Source: an uncultured Poribacteria bacterium
Lineage (GTDB): Bacteria; Poribacteria; WGA-4E; WGA-3G
Assembly (NCBI GenBank): GCA_958296135.1
Contig: CATQHZ010000001.1
Location: 4,774,001-4,838,000, forward strand
Length of the DNA stretch: 64,000 nt
Direction of reading: 5' to 3'
The position numbers and the translations under genes are program-made. A model generated the notes under the pieces. It made no database searches, had not been told where the DNA came from, and was given only the letters and a program-made list of their open reading frames with translations. Numbering within the stretch: position 1 is the first letter of the stretch; each line of letters starts with the position of its first letter. This document shows positions 51,654 through 60,386 of the stretch, piece after piece.

Positions 51654-53315
51654 ATGAACTTCAATGCCATCAAATTAGAACTTTACAAAAACATGCTCAC
51701 CTCCATCGCAGAAGAAATGGGCGTGACGCTCCAACGCACCGCTTTCTCGCCTAATATCAAAGAACGGCTCGATTTCTCATGCGCCGTTTTTGATGCCACC
51801 GGACAGATGGTAGCGCAAGCCGCGCACATCCCCGCGCACCTCGGCTCCATGCCGCTCTCCGTACTCGCCGCAATCGAACACACTCACATGGAACCGGGCG
51901 ACATGATTGCACTAAATGACCCGTATTGTGGCGGCACTCACCTGCCGGACATTACACTTGTCGCACCGATTTTTGTCGAACAAAACGGAACGGACAACTA
52001 TAGAAATCTGTCCTTACCCGCTGTCAAAGCAACGCACGAATATAGCAATCCAGCTGTCCGCTCGCGAGGGCCTGAGTCGCCTACGTTTTTTGTGGCGAAC
52101 AGGGCACACCATGCCGATGTCGGCGGGATGACACCCGGCTCCATGCCCCTCGCAACGAGTGTCATCCAAGAAGGCATCCGCATCCCACCCATCAAACTCA
52201 TCCGAGGCGGGCAACTTAGCACAGCGTTGTGGGAACTCATCCTCGCCAATGTGCGTACACCGACAGAACGACGCGGCGATTTGGAGGCCCAACTCGCCGC
52301 CAACCGCATCGGCGAACGCCGACTGCAGGAGATGGCGGATAAATATGGCATCGCGGAGATGGAGGCATCCATGCAGGAATTGTGCGCCTATGCCAGCCGA
52401 ATGGTGCGCAACTGCCTCCAAGAAATCCCTGACGGCCGCTATACCAACGCCGATTTCTTAGACAATGACGGCATTACCGATGAACCGGTTGAAATCCGCG
52501 TCGCTATTGAAATTAAAGGAGATGAGGCAGTCGTCGATTTCAGTGGCACGGCGGGACAGGTACGCGGCTCCGTCAATGCGATTTACGCTATCACTTTGTC
52601 GGCTGTCTTCTACACGTTCCGATGCATCGCGGGGGTAGACGTGCCATCGAATGCCGGGTGCATGGAGCCGCTCCGGGTTATCGCGCCGGAAGGGAGTGTC
52701 GTTAACGCGAAATTCCCAGCGGCGGTTGCCGGTGGGAACGTCGAGACTTCGCAGCGTATCGTTGATGTGCTACTCGGAGCACTAGCGCAGGCGTGCCCAG
52801 AACGCATTCCCGCGGCGAGTTGCGGCTCCATGAACAATCTGACAGTAGGCGGCCACGACGCTGCGCGAGAGAGAGATTTCACCTACTACGAGACTATCGC
52901 TGGCGGCATGGGCGCGCGCCCCGACAGAAACGGCATCGATGCCATCCACACGCACATGACAAATACGATGAACACGCCGATAGAAGCAATTGAGACGACG
53001 TATCCGATGCAGGTTGAACGGTATGCAATCCGACGTGGGACAGGGGGTGCCGGCAAGTTTCGCGGCGGCGATGGCGTTGTGCGCTCCCTGCAGCTCCTTA
53101 CCGACGCGGAAGTGACTATCCTCTCAGAACGCCGAACGCGAGGCCCTTACGGCTTGCAAGGTGGCGAGGCGGGACAACCGGGGCGCAACGTCATGCGCCG
53201 TGATGGCGAAGAGCAGCCGTTAGCCGGAAAGGCGAGCATATCCGCGCGCAAAGGCGACATCGTGCAGATTGAAACCCCCGGCGGCGGTGGATATGGCATT
53301 GAAAAGAGCCCCTGA
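51654..53315 (+). CDS. hyuB: Hydantoinase B / oxoprolinase family protein
   Basis: A 553-residue HyuB-type subunit: LELYKNMLTSIAEEMG, PAHLGSMPLSV, NDPYCGGTHLPD, ANRAHHADVGG and GGGNVE-type segments, with GTGGAGKFRGGDG near the end. These proteins pair with HyuA to hydrolyse hydantoins or 5-oxoproline or to carboxylate acetone. No hyuA is next to it, so the partner must be elsewhere. Between FVEQNG and FFVANRAHH there is an extra 30-residue stretch encoded by two repeat-like units (51992-52013 and about 52060-52085). Confidence 0.9.
   Translation: MNFNAIKLELYKNMLTSIAEEMGVTLQRTAFSPNIKERLDFSCAVFDATGQMVAQAAHIPAHLGSMPLSVLAAIEHTHMEPGDMIALNDPYCGGTHLPDITLVAPIFVEQNGTDNYRNLSLPAVKATHEYSNPAVRSRGPESPTFFVANRAHHADVGGMTPGSMPLATSVIQEGIRIPPIKLIRGGQLSTALWELILANVRTPTERRGDLEAQLAANRIGERRLQEMADKYGIAEMEASMQELCAYASRMVRNCLQEIPDGRYTNADFLDNDGITDEPVEIRVAIEIKGDEAVVDFSGTAGQVRGSVNAIYAITLSAVFYTFRCIAGVDVPSNAGCMEPLRVIAPEGSVVNAKFPAAVAGGNVETSQRIVDVLLGALAQACPERIPAASCGSMNNLTVGGHDAARERDFTYYETIAGGMGARPDRNGIDAIHTHMTNTMNTPIEAIETTYPMQVERYAIRRGTGGAGKFRGGDGVVRSLQLLTDAEVTILSERRTRGPYGLQGGEAGQPGRNVMRRDGEEQPLAGKASISARKGDIVQIETPGGGGYGIEKSP
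51992..52085 (+). repeat. Interspersed repeat units inside hyuB
   Basis: A 22-base unit (51992-52013, GGACAACTATAG to AATCTGTCC) matches, in reverse orientation and with one mismatch, intergenic 23038-23059. A second unit (CTCGCGAGGGCCTGAGTCG) resembles the REP-like array stem. Confidence 0.7.
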
Positions 53316-53324
53316 GCGCGAAAA

Positions 53325-53770
53325 AGGCTTGAGTTGAGAATAAGCCGGATTCTGTATGCGATGATCATTCATCTCGGATGAATGTTACCATTCACCTCTA
53401 GCGGTTACCCGGGGACGAGGCGGGCACACCCTTGAATGTTCCCCGTTTTACCTTGCTCCAGATGGGGTTTACCGAGCTCCATAAGTCACCTTATGGACTG
53501 GTGCGCTTTTACCGCACCGTTTCACCTGTACACCGTCCGAGTTCTCCCTGCAGGCGCGCTTTGTGAACGCGCCTACCAGGAGAGCGAACGATGTAGTCTA
53601 CTTTCTGTTGCACTTTCCATAGCGTCGCCGCTCCTGGGGGTTACCCAGCACCCTGCCCTGCGGAGTCCGGACTTTCCTCATCCCGTCTCGCGATGCGGTG
53701 TGCGCGGTTTGCAACCGCGACTCCCGGCACCAAACGGATTGGGACGCGACCATCTACTCAACTCAAGCCT
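53325..53770 (-). ncRNA. rnpB: RNase P RNA (type A-like)
   Basis: The catalytic RNA of RNase P, which trims tRNA 5' ends. On the minus strand it shows the conserved GAGGAAAGTCCGGACTCC near the 5' end, AACAGAAAGTA, the GTGAAACGGTG core, AGAGGTGAATGG and the 3' ACAGAATCCGGCTTAT. The P1 helix is unusually long: CTCAACTCAAGCCT (53757-53770) pairs with the complement at 53325-53338, which sets the ends. Two peripheral hairpins (P3 with GCGGTTGCAAACCGC; the P12 region with GGCGCG-TTCACAAAG-CGCGCC) match the genome's interspersed hairpins. Confidence 0.95.
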
Positions 53771-53810
53771 CTCAATAGGATACCATAAGATGGGGATTCA
53801 GCGCAACCGC

Positions 53811-56800
53811 TTATGAACATCCGCTCGTCGAACCGCAATTGGTGCAGCGGTAGCAGACACCACTGCGCATCATCAGCGCGCCACACTCCAAGCACGGCGG
53901 GGCATCGGCGTGCTGCAACGCCACCTGCTTCTCCCGCTCTACCCACGACTCCGTGTCGCCGTTGCTGCCGTGGCCGAACGGATGCAGCTCTTCCGGCGGC
54001 ACCAGTTGTTCATCGTAATCTGTAGCGTCATCGGCCTCCTGCACGTCTTCGGGAAGGAATTCTTTGCCGAGCCACCGGTAGACATAATCCATAATCGATT
54101 TCGCCATCGGGATTTCAGGATTGTTCGTGAAACCGGATGGCTCAAACCGCACATGGCTGAATTTATTGACAAGCGATTCTAACGGCACGCCATATTGCAA
54201 CGCCACCGAGGTTAGAATCGCCACCGCATCCATCAGCCCAGAGATAACCGAACCTTCCTTGTTCATGCGGAGGAAGACTTCCCCCGGCTGGCCATCATCG
54301 TAGAGGCCGACGTGGATGTAACCCTCATGTCCACCGATGCTGAATTTGTGCGCAATAGCATTTCGTTTGTCGGGCAGACGCTTCCGAATCGGACGCTCAG
54401 CAAGCACATTGACAACTTCACTCTCAATGAGCTCAGCAGTTTCACCCTCAGCCGCATCCTGTTGACTCCGAGTAGAAAGGGGTTGGCTGCCTTTGCTGCC
54501 ATCGCGATAAACGGCGAGGCACTTCACGCCACGCTTCCACGCCTCAACGTATAACATCTTAATGTCGTCCACGGTCGCGTCGTTCGGGATATTCACCGTT
54601 TTGGAAATCGCCCCGGAGATGAACGGCTGCACAGCCGCCATCAGCTGCAGGGGTGCCATGTGATTGATATACCGAGTGCCATGTTTGCCAGATTGAACAG
54701 CGCAATCGAACACCGGATAGTGCGCGGGCGACAGATGCGGCGCGCCCTCAACAGTACCCGTGCCACAGATAATTTCCTCAGCCGCCGCAATTTCATTCGG
54801 GCTGTAGCCAATCGCCTTGAGCATGCTAAAGTTGGGCGCTGATGCCGCTTCTGCGCTGATTTCAAGTCGCTCTAAGCACTCTTCGCCAAGGAACCCGGGC
54901 GCGAAAGCAAGATTCAAGTCAAAGGAGCTCGGCAACCTCGCCTCCACCCGCGCAATGTCTTCGTTTGTGAAACCCCTGCGCCGCAGGGACTCCGGATTGA
55001 TATAGGGTGTGCCTTCAAACGTGCCTGTTCCGATGAGATGCGTGATAATCGCCTCGGTCTGCTGCAGCGAATAGCCCAATTTCTCCAATGCCTTTCGGAC
55101 ACTCTGGTTGACAATTTTCATGTAGCCGCCGCCCGCCAACTTTTTAAACTTGACGAGTGCGAATTCGGGCTCAATCCCTGTCGTATCGCAATCCATCAAA
55201 AGCGCGATAGTGCCGGTAGGCGCGATAACGCTGATCTGGGCGTTCCGATACCCCCACGCTTCGCCTATCTCAAGGCATCCGTCCCAGCCGGCCTGCGCCG
55301 CTTCCAAAAGCGCCACCGGACACGCCGCCGCGTCAATCTGATACGCGGCTTCACGGTGCATACCGATGACGGCTAACATCGATTCCCGATTTTCAGCGTA
55401 GCCCGCGAAAGGCCCGATGCTCTTGGCGATTTCCGCGCTGGTATGATAGCCGTGCCCACTCAGAATGGCGGAGATTGCACCGGCGTACGCGCGCGCCTCG
55501 GCACTATCGTAAGAGATGCCCAAGCGCATCAGGAGCGCGCCGAGATTCGCGAACCCAAGGCCGAGTGGACGATATTCGTGCGAACGCCGCGCGATGCTCT
55601 CGGTAGGATAGGCAGAAAAATCGACGATAATCTCCATGGCGGTGGCAAAAACGCGCACGGCGGCACGGAGGCCTGCAACGTCAAATGTGTCCGCTTCATC
55701 AAGAAATTTGACGAGGTTGATGCTGGCCAGGTTGCAAGCGGAATCATCAAGAAATAAATATTCACTGCACGGATTGCTGGCGTTAATCCGTCCGGTCTGC
55801 TTGCAGGTGTGCCACTTCTGAATCGTATCGTCAAACTGCACACCCGGGTCGGCGCATCCCCAGGCGGCGTGTGCGATTTTATCCATCAGCGCTCTGGCAT
55901 CATATTCGGCGGCGACTTCGCCACTAGTGCGATACGTCGTCTTCCACGAATCACCCTGGAGATAGGCGTTCATGAATATATCCGGAATTCGGACAGAATT
56001 GTTGCTGTTCTGCCCGCTGATAGTGCCGTATGCCTCGCCGTTGAAGTCTGCAGGGTATCCGGCGGCGATGAGTGCCTTCGCCTTCTGTTCCTCCTTGAAT
56101 TTCCAGTCAATATAGTCAACAATCTCCGGATGCTCCATGTCAAGGATAACCATTTTCGCGGCGCGGCGCGTTGTGCCACCCGATTTGATGCTCCCTGCCC
56201 ACCGGTCGAATCCCTCTAAGAAGGAGAGCACCCCGGAACTCTCACCGCCGCTGGAGAGATGTTCGCCTTTGGCGCGCACTTTGCTGAAATTCGAGCCGGT
56301 GCCGCTGCCGTATTTAAAGAGCCGCACCTCCGATTTTTGGAGCTCCAGCATAGAATCCAAGGAGTCGTCAACGCTCTGAATGAAACACGCCGAATTTTGC
56401 GGATGTTGATACGCGTTGGTGGAAACTGCCACTTTCTGCGCAGTGGTATCCCAATAATAATTCCCGCCGCCGCCCTCAATGCCATATTCATGCCAGAGGC
56501 CACAGTTGAACCACACAGGCGAGTTAAAGGCACCGCGCTGTGTCACGAGGAGATGGGTAAGCTCCATCTCAAACGTCTCGGCATCTTCGCGTGTGGCGAA
56601 GTAGCCGCCGAATTCTTCACCGCTGCGGCGAAGCGTGCGAGCGACGCGCGTGACTAACTGACGGACGCTGTTCTCCGAGCCGGTACCAGGAACACCCGCC
56701 TTGCGAAAATATTTAGACGCAGCAATATCCGTTGCGAGTTGGCTCCACGGTTTCGGCACTTCCACCTGCCCCATCTGAAAGATGGCTTCGCCTTTCTCGT

Positions 56801-56915
56801 TGTAGATGGCAGCATCACGCTTTTCCCATTCAACCTGCTCGTACGGATGAACGCCGGGCGTTGTAAAGTAGCGTGTGAAGGTGAGGCCATCCCCGTCGCC
56901 CACCTGATTTCTCAT
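53811..56915 (-). CDS. nrdJ: Vitamin B12-dependent ribonucleotide reductase (class II)
   Basis: A 1034-residue NrdJ that reduces ribonucleotides using adenosylcobalamin and works with or without oxygen. The ATG at 56915 (AGGGG 8 bases upstream) is used. It shows FNSPVWFNCGL, NSACFIQSVDDSL, GSGTGSNFSKVR and SGGTTRRAAKMV, the active-site segment NPCSEYLFLDDSACNLASINL, APTGTIALLMDCDTTGIEP and a C-terminal zinc-ribbon-like tail (CLECGALMM, then CYRCTNCGSTSGCS), which carries redox cysteines. No second subunit is needed. A promoter lies at 57012-56984. No cobalamin riboswitch is seen. Confidence 0.97.
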   Translation of the reverse strand: MRNQVGDGDGLTFTRYFTTPGVHPYEQVEWEKRDAAIYNEKGEAIFQMGQVEVPKPWSQLATDIAASKYFRKAGVPGTGSENSVRQLVTRVARTLRRSGEEFGGYFATREDAETFEMELTHLLVTQRGAFNSPVWFNCGLWHEYGIEGGGGNYYWDTTAQKVAVSTNAYQHPQNSACFIQSVDDSLDSMLELQKSEVRLFKYGSGTGSNFSKVRAKGEHLSSGGESSGVLSFLEGFDRWAGSIKSGGTTRRAAKMVILDMEHPEIVDYIDWKFKEEQKAKALIAAGYPADFNGEAYGTISGQNSNNSVRIPDIFMNAYLQGDSWKTTYRTSGEVAAEYDARALMDKIAHAAWGCADPGVQFDDTIQKWHTCKQTGRINASNPCSEYLFLDDSACNLASINLVKFLDEADTFDVAGLRAAVRVFATAMEIIVDFSAYPTESIARRSHEYRPLGLGFANLGALLMRLGISYDSAEARAYAGAISAILSGHGYHTSAEIAKSIGPFAGYAENRESMLAVIGMHREAAYQIDAAACPVALLEAAQAGWDGCLEIGEAWGYRNAQISVIAPTGTIALLMDCDTTGIEPEFALVKFKKLAGGGYMKIVNQSVRKALEKLGYSLQQTEAIITHLIGTGTFEGTPYINPESLRRRGFTNEDIARVEARLPSSFDLNLAFAPGFLGEECLERLEISAEAASAPNFSMLKAIGYSPNEIAAAEEIICGTGTVEGAPHLSPAHYPVFDCAVQSGKHGTRYINHMAPLQLMAAVQPFISGAISKTVNIPNDATVDDIKMLYVEAWKRGVKCLAVYRDGSKGSQPLSTRSQQDAAEGETAELIESEVVNVLAERPIRKRLPDKRNAIAHKFSIGGHEGYIHVGLYDDGQPGEVFLRMNKEGSVISGLMDAVAILTSVALQYGVPLESLVNKFSHVRFEPSGFTNNPEIPMAKSIMDYVYRWLGKEFLPEDVQEADDATDYDEQLVPPEELHPFGHGSNGDTESWVEREKQVALQHADAPPCLECGALMMRSGVCYRCTNCGSTSGCS

Positions 56916-56983
56916 AAGTTTTCCCCTCTCATCAATTGTTTTCGATTGTCTCAAAAAAACATAGTAACGTCATATCGGATACT

Positions 56984-57012
56984 ATGATACCAAAAAAAGC
57001 AGATTATTGCAA
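56984..57012 (-). promoter_or_regulatory. Promoter of nrdJ
   Basis: TTGCAA (57012-57007), 17 bases, TATCAT (56989-56984) on the minus strand, about 69 bases before the ATG. Confidence 0.5.
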
Positions 57013-57038
57013 GAGGAATTTTGCCCACATATTTTTTC

Positions 57039-57068
57039 TTGACATCGCAATGTCAATTCTGTTATGAT
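57039..57068 (+). promoter_or_regulatory. Consensus promoter with ATG at the predicted start site
   Basis: TTGACA (57039-57044), 18 bases, TATGAT (57063-57068). The ATG at 57075 lies 7 bases after the -10 box, so a transcript would be leaderless. Confidence 0.6.
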
Positions 57069-57074
57069 AACAAC

Positions 57075-57395
57075 ATGCGACAATTAAGCCTCAACCGCAA
57101 CAGCAAGCCGGTCCGAGAATACTACGCCACGCTGCAACAATACGATGCCTCGGCGCACGCGCTGACTTTTGGTGCCTGGCCACGGATGTTATCCCGAACA
57201 ACTGCCTCATTACAACCGATCCAAATCACTGCTTCCCCTTCTACATTTACGATGAAGACAGCACCAACCGCGGCGAGAACATCACCGACTGGGCAGTGGA
57301 GCGGCATTGTTGAGTTGCTCGGGCGCATTATCACCGTCAGCATAGAGACAGTGCGGCTGGTTGAGAGTTTGTCGGCACTCCATTCGCCGTTATAG
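57075..57395 (+). pseudogene. Relic of a type ISP-like restriction-modification gene
   Basis: The first 34 codons (MRQLSLNRNSKPVREYYATL and onward) look like the N-terminus of large helicase/methyltransferase restriction proteins. The reading then shifts: in another frame 57190-57310 encodes NNCLITTDPNHCFPF and NITDWAVERHC, which resembles part of the C-terminal half of such proteins. Frame one resumes with LLGRIITVSIETVRLVESL, a usual end of these proteins. Most of the gene (over 1000 codons in relatives) is deleted and the rest is frame-shifted. Family naming is from memory of the motifs. Confidence 0.6.
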
Positions 57396-57473
57396 TTCCG
57401 CAGGCGGAACATCCTTCAAGCAATCAAGACCGGGGGGGTTTCTCCTACAAGGAGACATTATTCAAACAAAAAC

Positions 57474-58847
57474 ATGAAAAACGCCCGGGGCGATCTAACA
57501 CAAGGCAATCTCCTAAAACACCTCTTGCGGCTCGCGGTGCCGTTAACGCTGAGCAATATCCTGCAAGATGCCTTTAACATCGTGGATATGATTTTCGTTG
57601 GGAGATTAGGCCCCGCGTCCATCGCCGCGGTCGGCGTGAGTGGCAATTTGCTGCGGCTTGTCAGCGTTATCTCACTCGGCATCTCCACGGGGAGTGGGGT
57701 AATGGTGGCGCAGTATCTCGGCGCGAAGAACCGTGCGCAGGCGGAGCATGTCGCGATGCAGGCGATTCTACTCTCCATCTTCTTCTCCATCGGCATCGCG
57801 CTCATCGGCTATCCACTCGCGGAGCAAGGGTTACTCACCGTCCGCATGACAGACCCGGAGGTGTTACGCCTCGGCACAACCTACATGCATATCATTCTCA
57901 TCGGGAGCAGCGCGATGTTTTTGTCAATGACACTCGGTTCTATCTTTCGCGCCGGTGGCGACGCGGTCACGCCGATGGTGGTGCTGATTTTCTCAACAGT
58001 TATCAACATCACGTTGGATCCGCTGCTGATTTTCGGGATATGGAAATTTCCGAAACTGGGAGTGGCAGGTTCGGCGTATGCGACGCTCATCGGCAGAGGC
58101 CTCGGCGTGAGTGTCTTGCTCTATCTCTGTTGGAGCGGCCGCGCGCCGCTCTCGCTGCGCAACGTCGAATTCCGCGCGGATTTGGTAGAAATGCTTGACA
58201 TTTTACGGCTCGGCATTTATAGTTCAATGCAGGGGTTCTGGCGGCATCTGTCCCGCCTCGGGTTCCTGTGGGTAATCGGGCCGTTTGGAAAGAACGTCGT
58301 CGCGGCGTATACGATTTGCATGCGGCTTCGGATTCTGGTGATGACCCCGGGGTTTGGCATCTCACACGCCGTATTACCGATGGTGGGACAGAATCTCGGC
58401 GCGAACCAGATAGAACGCGCAGCAAAATCAACGCGGGTTGCGAACCTGGTTGGCGCGGCAGTGATGACGCTCATCGGCGCGATGTTCCTCTTTTTCCCGC
58501 AGGTATTCATTCGGATTTTCGCGCCAGATGAACCGGACGTTGTGGACATCGGCGCGGTTTATTTACAATTTTTATCACCCACGTTCGGCTTTATCGCTTT
58601 TTCATTGGTGTTCGGACGTGCCTTAAACGGTGCAGGCGATACGTTCTCGCCGATGATAATTACGCTGGCGGCGCAAATCGGTGTCGGGTTAGGGCTCGTC
58701 ATCGTGTTATCGCACTTCATCGGCTTGAACGGCGTGTGGCTCGGCATCGCGCTCTCCAATGTTGTGCAAGGCATCGCCATGTGGCTCTGGTATCGCACCG
58801 GCAGATGGAAGACAAAACGCGTTGTGAAAAAAAGTAGGAGAAACTAG
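57474..58847 (+). CDS. MATE-family multidrug exporter
   Basis: A 457-residue transporter with twelve membrane helices in two repeated halves (ILQDAFNIVDMIFVGRLG in the first, GPFGKNVVAAYTI in the second). MATE proteins export drugs or metabolites in exchange for Na+ or H+. GSGVMVAQYLGAKN and GQNLGANQIERA are the matching half-repeat signatures. The length is normal. The stop is 2 bases before the rhodanese ATG, so the two are cotranscribed. The substrate cannot be inferred; it resembles the NorM/DinF-like bacterial branch. Confidence 0.93.
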   Translation: MKNARGDLTQGNLLKHLLRLAVPLTLSNILQDAFNIVDMIFVGRLGPASIAAVGVSGNLLRLVSVISLGISTGSGVMVAQYLGAKNRAQAEHVAMQAILLSIFFSIGIALIGYPLAEQGLLTVRMTDPEVLRLGTTYMHIILIGSSAMFLSMTLGSIFRAGGDAVTPMVVLIFSTVINITLDPLLIFGIWKFPKLGVAGSAYATLIGRGLGVSVLLYLCWSGRAPLSLRNVEFRADLVEMLDILRLGIYSSMQGFWRHLSRLGFLWVIGPFGKNVVAAYTICMRLRILVMTPGFGISHAVLPMVGQNLGANQIERAAKSTRVANLVGAAVMTLIGAMFLFFPQVFIRIFAPDEPDVVDIGAVYLQFLSPTFGFIAFSLVFGRALNGAGDTFSPMIITLAAQIGVGLGLVIVLSHFIGLNGVWLGIALSNVVQGIAMWLWYRTGRWKTKRVVKKSRRN

Positions 58848-58849
58848 CA

Positions 58850-59680
58850 ATGGCTTACAAAGGCTACGAAAACCCTCAACTGGTAATCACCGCTGAGGCG
58901 TTGAAAGACGAACTAGACAAGGAGACGTTCTGTATCGTCGATACACGGCCGACGTATGAATATATCCGCGGGCATATCCCCGGGGCACTGCACTTGGATC
59001 TGTTCGGGTTGAGTCTCACGGACACCCGCATGGAGACGTTTGATACCTTTATGGGGATGATGGCGTACCTGTTTCAGCAGCGCGGACTAGACCCGAGGAA
59101 ACCCATCGTCTGGTATGAGGACATTTCTGGGACTCGTGCCTCACGCGGCTTCTGGTTCTGTGAATACATGGGCCATACTGAGCCGCGGCTGTTAGATGGC
59201 GGTTTCAAGGCGTGGCTTGCAGCAGAGGGCCCCGTCAGTACGGCCGGTGCAGAACCGTCGGAAGTGCCGCCGTTTCCTATCCTTGCACGGCACGATACGC
59301 ACATGAACGTAGATCTGATCCGGCTGCTGCTGAACCGGGACGATTTTATCCCGTTGGATACGCGCACGCCGGATGAACACTACGGCAGAGTGGCGCGTGC
59401 CGCACGCGCCGGTGCCATCCCCGGCTCCATCCATATCGAGTGGCTCGACAACCTTGACGAAAAGGGCGCATTCAAACCAGCCGATGAACTCCGGGAGATG
59501 TACGAGGCAGTCGGCATCTCACCGGACAAGCAGGTAATGTGCTACTGACAGGGCGGCTACCGCTCTTCACAGTCCTATTTGGCGTTGCGGCTTTTGGGCT
59601 ACCCGAAAGTGAGCAACTACATCGGTTCGTGGAAAGAGTGGGGAGACCGGCTGGATTTGCCGGTCGAAGTTCCGGAGTAA
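58850..59680 (+). CDS. Two-domain rhodanese with in-frame UGA at catalytic Cys (probable selenoprotein)
   Basis: The reading frame is open from the ATG at 58850 (AGGAG 9 bases upstream), except for a TGA at 59546-59548, to a TAA at 59678: 276 residues with selenocysteine at 233. Two rhodanese domains lie at about 10-125 and 150-270. The first lacks a catalytic Cys ([14 protein letters not shown]). In the second the active loop reads VMCY-U-QGGYRSS, where relatives have YC-QGG-R, so the UGA falls exactly on the catalytic Cys. The 43 codons after it are fully conserved in style ([24 protein letters not shown]) with no shift. A 7-bp hairpin, AGGGCGG-CTA-CCGCTCT, begins 2 bases after the UGA. The enzyme would transfer sulfur from thiosulfate-like donors. 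A nonsense mutation is the alternative. Confidence 0.8.
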
Positions 59681-59695
59681 TTTCGTTGCGAATCT

Positions 59696-59725
59696 GTAAG
59701 GACGGATATAGACATCCGTCCTTAC
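59696..59725 (+). terminator. Perfect hairpin after the rhodanese gene
   Basis: GTAAGGACGGAT and ATCCGTCCTTAC form a perfect 12-bp stem with a 6-base loop, 15 bases after the TAA. There is no T run, so it may be a repeat element or a weak terminator. Confidence 0.45.
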
Positions 59726-59735
59726 AACAGCCGCC

Positions 59736-59770
59736 TTACATTGACATCTGCTCAGAATTTATGATAAAAT
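59736..59770 (+). promoter_or_regulatory. Promoter of the KAEG-repeat protein
   Basis: TTGACA (59741-59746)-18-TAAAAT (59765-59770), or TTACAT (59736-59741)-18-TATGAT (59760-59765). The following ATAAAATGTTGACA block is shared with the paralogous gene at 14812. Confidence 0.45.
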
Positions 59771-59831
59771 GTTGACAACAGATAGAAGATTCCCTAACAT
59801 TTGTGGGTTACTTAAAAAAAGGACTATCTTC

Positions 59832-60296
59832 ATGCCAGCAGAACGTCAATCGCTAATTAGTGTCAAAGACGTAGAAACCGCTATCGTTCATTTCGGAATA
59901 ATGGAGTCGATTTATCCCTTTCTTGTCATCGGATACGTTCTCATAAAAGGCGGGCACACGCCGCTTGAGACGCTGTTCCTCATTCTGAGGCATTTTCCGA
60001 CAGGCATGCAAATTGGGATAGGGCTCATCATCTTCAAGGAGGCAGTAGACATCATGCTATTCAGACGTTGGAGTGAAGCCAAAGCCGAATTTGCCGCACG
60101 CATCGAACAAGCAAAAACCGAAGGCAAAGCCGAAGGCAAAGCTGAAGGCAAAGCTGAAGGCAAAGCTGAAGGCAAAGCTGAAGGCAAAGCTGAAGGCGTT
60201 GCGGAACGGGACCGGCAGTGGGCGGCGTGGAATAACCGTCGCACAGCAGCGGAAGCGAAGGGCGAACCGTTTAACGAACCGCCACCGCATCCATAA
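59832..60296 (+). CDS. Two-TM protein with KAEG tandem repeats and WNxRR C-terminal motif
   Basis: A 154-residue paralogue of the protein at 14812, from the ATG at 59832. Two membrane segments lie at about 22-42 and 55-76, followed by IMLFRRWSEAKAEFAA. Six tandem four-residue KAEG units follow (12-base DNA repeats, 60118-60192), and the tail reads QWAAWNNRRTAAEAKGEPF-NEPPP. KAEG copy number can change in steps of 12 bases without breaking the frame. The function is unknown. The shared architecture with 14812 and 32881 defines a family. Confidence 0.72.
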   Translation: MPAERQSLISVKDVETAIVHFGIMESIYPFLVIGYVLIKGGHTPLETLFLILRHFPTGMQIGIGLIIFKEAVDIMLFRRWSEAKAEFAARIEQAKTEGKAEGKAEGKAEGKAEGKAEGKAEGVAERDRQWAAWNNRRTAAEAKGEPFNEPPPHP

Positions 60297-60322
60297 CGAA
60301 CACGGCGACGCACGCGATGTGA

Positions 60323-60351
60323 AGAGAACGGGGACACTGCCCCCGTTCTCT
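60323..60351. terminator. Hairpin between convergent genes
   Basis: AGAGAACGGGG and CCCCGTTCTCT form an 11-bp stem with a 7-base loop between the ends of two converging genes. There is no long T run on either side. Confidence 0.45.
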
Positions 60352-60386
60352 CTTGCGAAGCCCTCCCGCGGCTCTGCCTATCGTCT

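Noticed and set aside
56916-57038. Cobalamin riboswitch before nrdJ
   Set aside because: The 5' region is under 80 bases from the predicted start site and no B12-box-like sequence is seen.
58850-59548. A 232-residue rhodanese ending at the TGA
   Set aside because: It would lack the active-site loop and the last 43 residues, which are intact downstream in the same frame.
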